Below, piece after piece: positions 62,925-64,000 of a stretch of DNA of 64,000 nt (its first letter is position 1; every line of letters starts with the position of its first letter). The translations under genes and the position numbers were made by a program. This DNA comes from Novosphingobium aureum (lineage in GTDB: Bacteria > Pseudomonadota > Alphaproteobacteria > Sphingomonadales > Sphingomonadaceae): positions 2,356,001-2,420,000 of the forward strand of contig NZ_JADZGI010000001.1 in assembly GCF_015865035.1 (NCBI RefSeq). The letters are read 5' to 3'. The notes below the pieces were generated by a model. That model did no database searches and was not told where the DNA came from. It worked only from the letters and a program-made list of their open reading frames with translations.

Positions 62925-63575
62925 TCAGAGCGACTGGCCGGTCTTCGCCCAGTCGGCGAGGAAGCCCTCGATGCCCTTGTCGGTGAGGATGTGCTTGAAC
63001 AGGTCCTTGATCACCTTGGGCGGCATCGTCGCGACGTCGGCGCCGATCTTGGCGCACTGCAGCAGGTGGATCGGGTGGCGGATCGAGGCGGCGAGAATCT
63101 CGGTCTCGAAGGCGTAGTTGTCGTAGATCAGACGAATGTCTTCGATCAGTTGGATGCCGTCGAAGCCGTTGTCGTCGTGACGACCGATGAAGGGCGAGAT
63201 GAAGGTCGCACCGGCCTTGGCCGCGAGCAGCGCCTGGTTGGCCGAGAAGCACAGGGTCACGTTGACCATGGTGCCGTCCGAGGTCAGCTTCTTGCAAGTC
63301 TTGAGACCGTCGACGGTGAGCGGCACCTTGATGCACACGTTGTCGGCGATCTTGCGCAGGATTTCGGCCTCGCGCATCATGCCTGCGTGGTCGAGCGAGA
63401 TCACCTCGGCGCTGACCGGGCCATCAACCAGATCGCAGATCTCCTTGGTGACTTCCATGAAGTCGCGGCCGGACTTGGCGATCAGCGAGGGATTGGTGGT
63501 CACGCCGTCGAGCAGGCCGGTCTCGGCCATTTCACGGATGTCGGCGATTTCGGCGGTGTCGACGAAAAACTTCAT
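62925..63575 (-). CDS. Transaldolase/fructose-6-phosphate aldolase, small type
   Basis: 216 residues, the short single-barrel form (TalC/FSA). MKFFVDTAEIADIREM, LDGVTTNPSLIAKSGRDF, Schiff-base Lys83 in NVCIKVPLTVDG, and FSANQALLAAKAGATFISPF. It transfers dihydroxyacetone units in the pentose phosphate pathway or splits fructose 6-phosphate. ATG at 63575 with CAGGAAC upstream; earlier in-frame codons look untranslated. Divergent from priA. Confidence 0.94.
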   Translation of the reverse strand: MKFFVDTAEIADIREMAETGLLDGVTTNPSLIAKSGRDFMEVTKEICDLVDGPVSAEVISLDHAGMMREAEILRKIADNVCIKVPLTVDGLKTCKKLTSDGTMVNVTLCFSANQALLAAKAGATFISPFIGRHDDNGFDGIQLIEDIRLIYDNYAFETEILAASIRHPIHLLQCAKIGADVATMPPKVIKDLFKHILTDKGIEGFLADWAKTGQSL

Positions 63576-63775
63576 GACGATGTTCCTGCAAATGGGTGCG
63601 GGGAGCCTCGTGCCCCCGTCGATTCTGCGGCCCCTATAGTGCCAAGCGCCGCCTCCGGCTACCCGCTCTCCCGCGCCCGCTCCGGCAGATGGCGCAGTCC
63701 TGCCTGCCATCATCCCCCGGCGATCGCTGCCGAGACCTTCACGTCGGCGCTAGCCTGCGCCTATATGCCCCCGGA

Positions 63776-64000
63776 ATGAAACGCGTTCGCCTCCTCGTCT
63801 TCAATGCAGCGCTCGGCGTGCTCGACTATCGCGTGCCCGAGGGAAGCGAAGTCGAACCCGGCTCGATCGTGATCGCCCCGCTGGGGCCAAGGCAGGTGCT
63901 CGGCATCGCCTGGGAGCCCGAAAGGCTGAGCACCGGCGAGGTCCCCGATTCGAAACTGCGGCCGTTCCTCGAGGTCCTCCCGGTCCCGCCACTCGATGCG
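63776..64000 (+). CDS. priA: Primosomal protein N' (PriA), N-terminal fragment
   Basis: 75 codons to the right edge, open. MKRVRLLVFNAALGVLDYRV, then GSIVIAPLGPRQVLGIAW match the 3'-DNA-binding domain at the N-terminus of PriA, the helicase that restarts stalled replication forks. The helicase part is outside the window. ATG at 63776. Confidence 0.88.
   Translation, partial: MKRVRLLVFNAALGVLDYRVPEGSEVEPGSIVIAPLGPRQVLGIAWEPERLSTGEVPDSKLRPFLEVLPVPPLDA

Overview
The window is a contiguous, GC-rich, densely coded chromosome segment of an alphaproteobacterium, most likely a member of the Sphingomonadales (Novosphingobium, Sphingobium or a relative). This rests on five things seen in the sequence: a class I lysyl-tRNA synthetase; the block nuoA-N, birA, coaX, rnj, DUF1467; the cluster rpmF-plsX-fabH-ihfA-merR; RcnB, DUF885 and DUF2218 proteins with sphingomonad-like sequences; and an SOS-type site of the alphaproteobacterial GAAC-N7-GAAC form. 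The genus is an inference. I see no rRNA, tRNA, CRISPR array, insertion sequence or prophage.

Layout. Positions 1-3973 hold the edge of a putative Hpt gene, a 912-residue membrane-anchored coiled-coil protein and a nitronate monooxygenase. From 22396 down to 3978 runs one long minus-strand transcription unit encoding all of respiratory complex I (nuoA to nuoN), with two extra small genes between nuoD and nuoE, followed by biotin ligase, pantothenate kinase, RNase J and a small membrane protein. Most junctions are 1-8 nt overlaps (ATGA, GTGA, TGATG types), suggesting translational coupling. A Fur-box-like palindrome lies in the 530-nt spacer upstream of nuoA.

Positions 22929-33433 hold metabolic and housekeeping genes: thiolase, SH3 protein, 2-hydroxyacid dehydrogenase, a second nitronate monooxygenase-like flavoprotein, a lipoprotein methyltransferase, RF2, a periplasmic peroxiredoxin, a CitE-like lyase and an M28 peptidase. 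Positions 33857-43699 hold ettA, an Arg/Asp-rich RcnB-like protein, a prolyl-4-hydroxylase-like oxygenase coupled to a DUF885 protein, lysK, an MscS channel and an exported amidohydrolase whose start lies in a hairpin.

Positions 43742-51381 hold a PadR regulator with DUF2218, a DinG-type helicase with SixA, and the minus-strand rpmF-plsX-fabH-ihfA-merR group (lipid synthesis, nucleoid protein, regulator). Positions 51546-54054 contain a MAPEG protein, an MBL hydrolase and the most unusual locus: a LexA/CI-like S24 repressor divergent from two small genes, with an SOS-box-like site between them. The rest carries an acetolactate synthase-like enzyme, a second 2-hydroxyacid dehydrogenase, cysS, an EamA transporter, a nitroreductase, cobT without cobS, an unknown 86-residue protein, a transaldolase/fructose-6-phosphate aldolase and the 5' end of priA.
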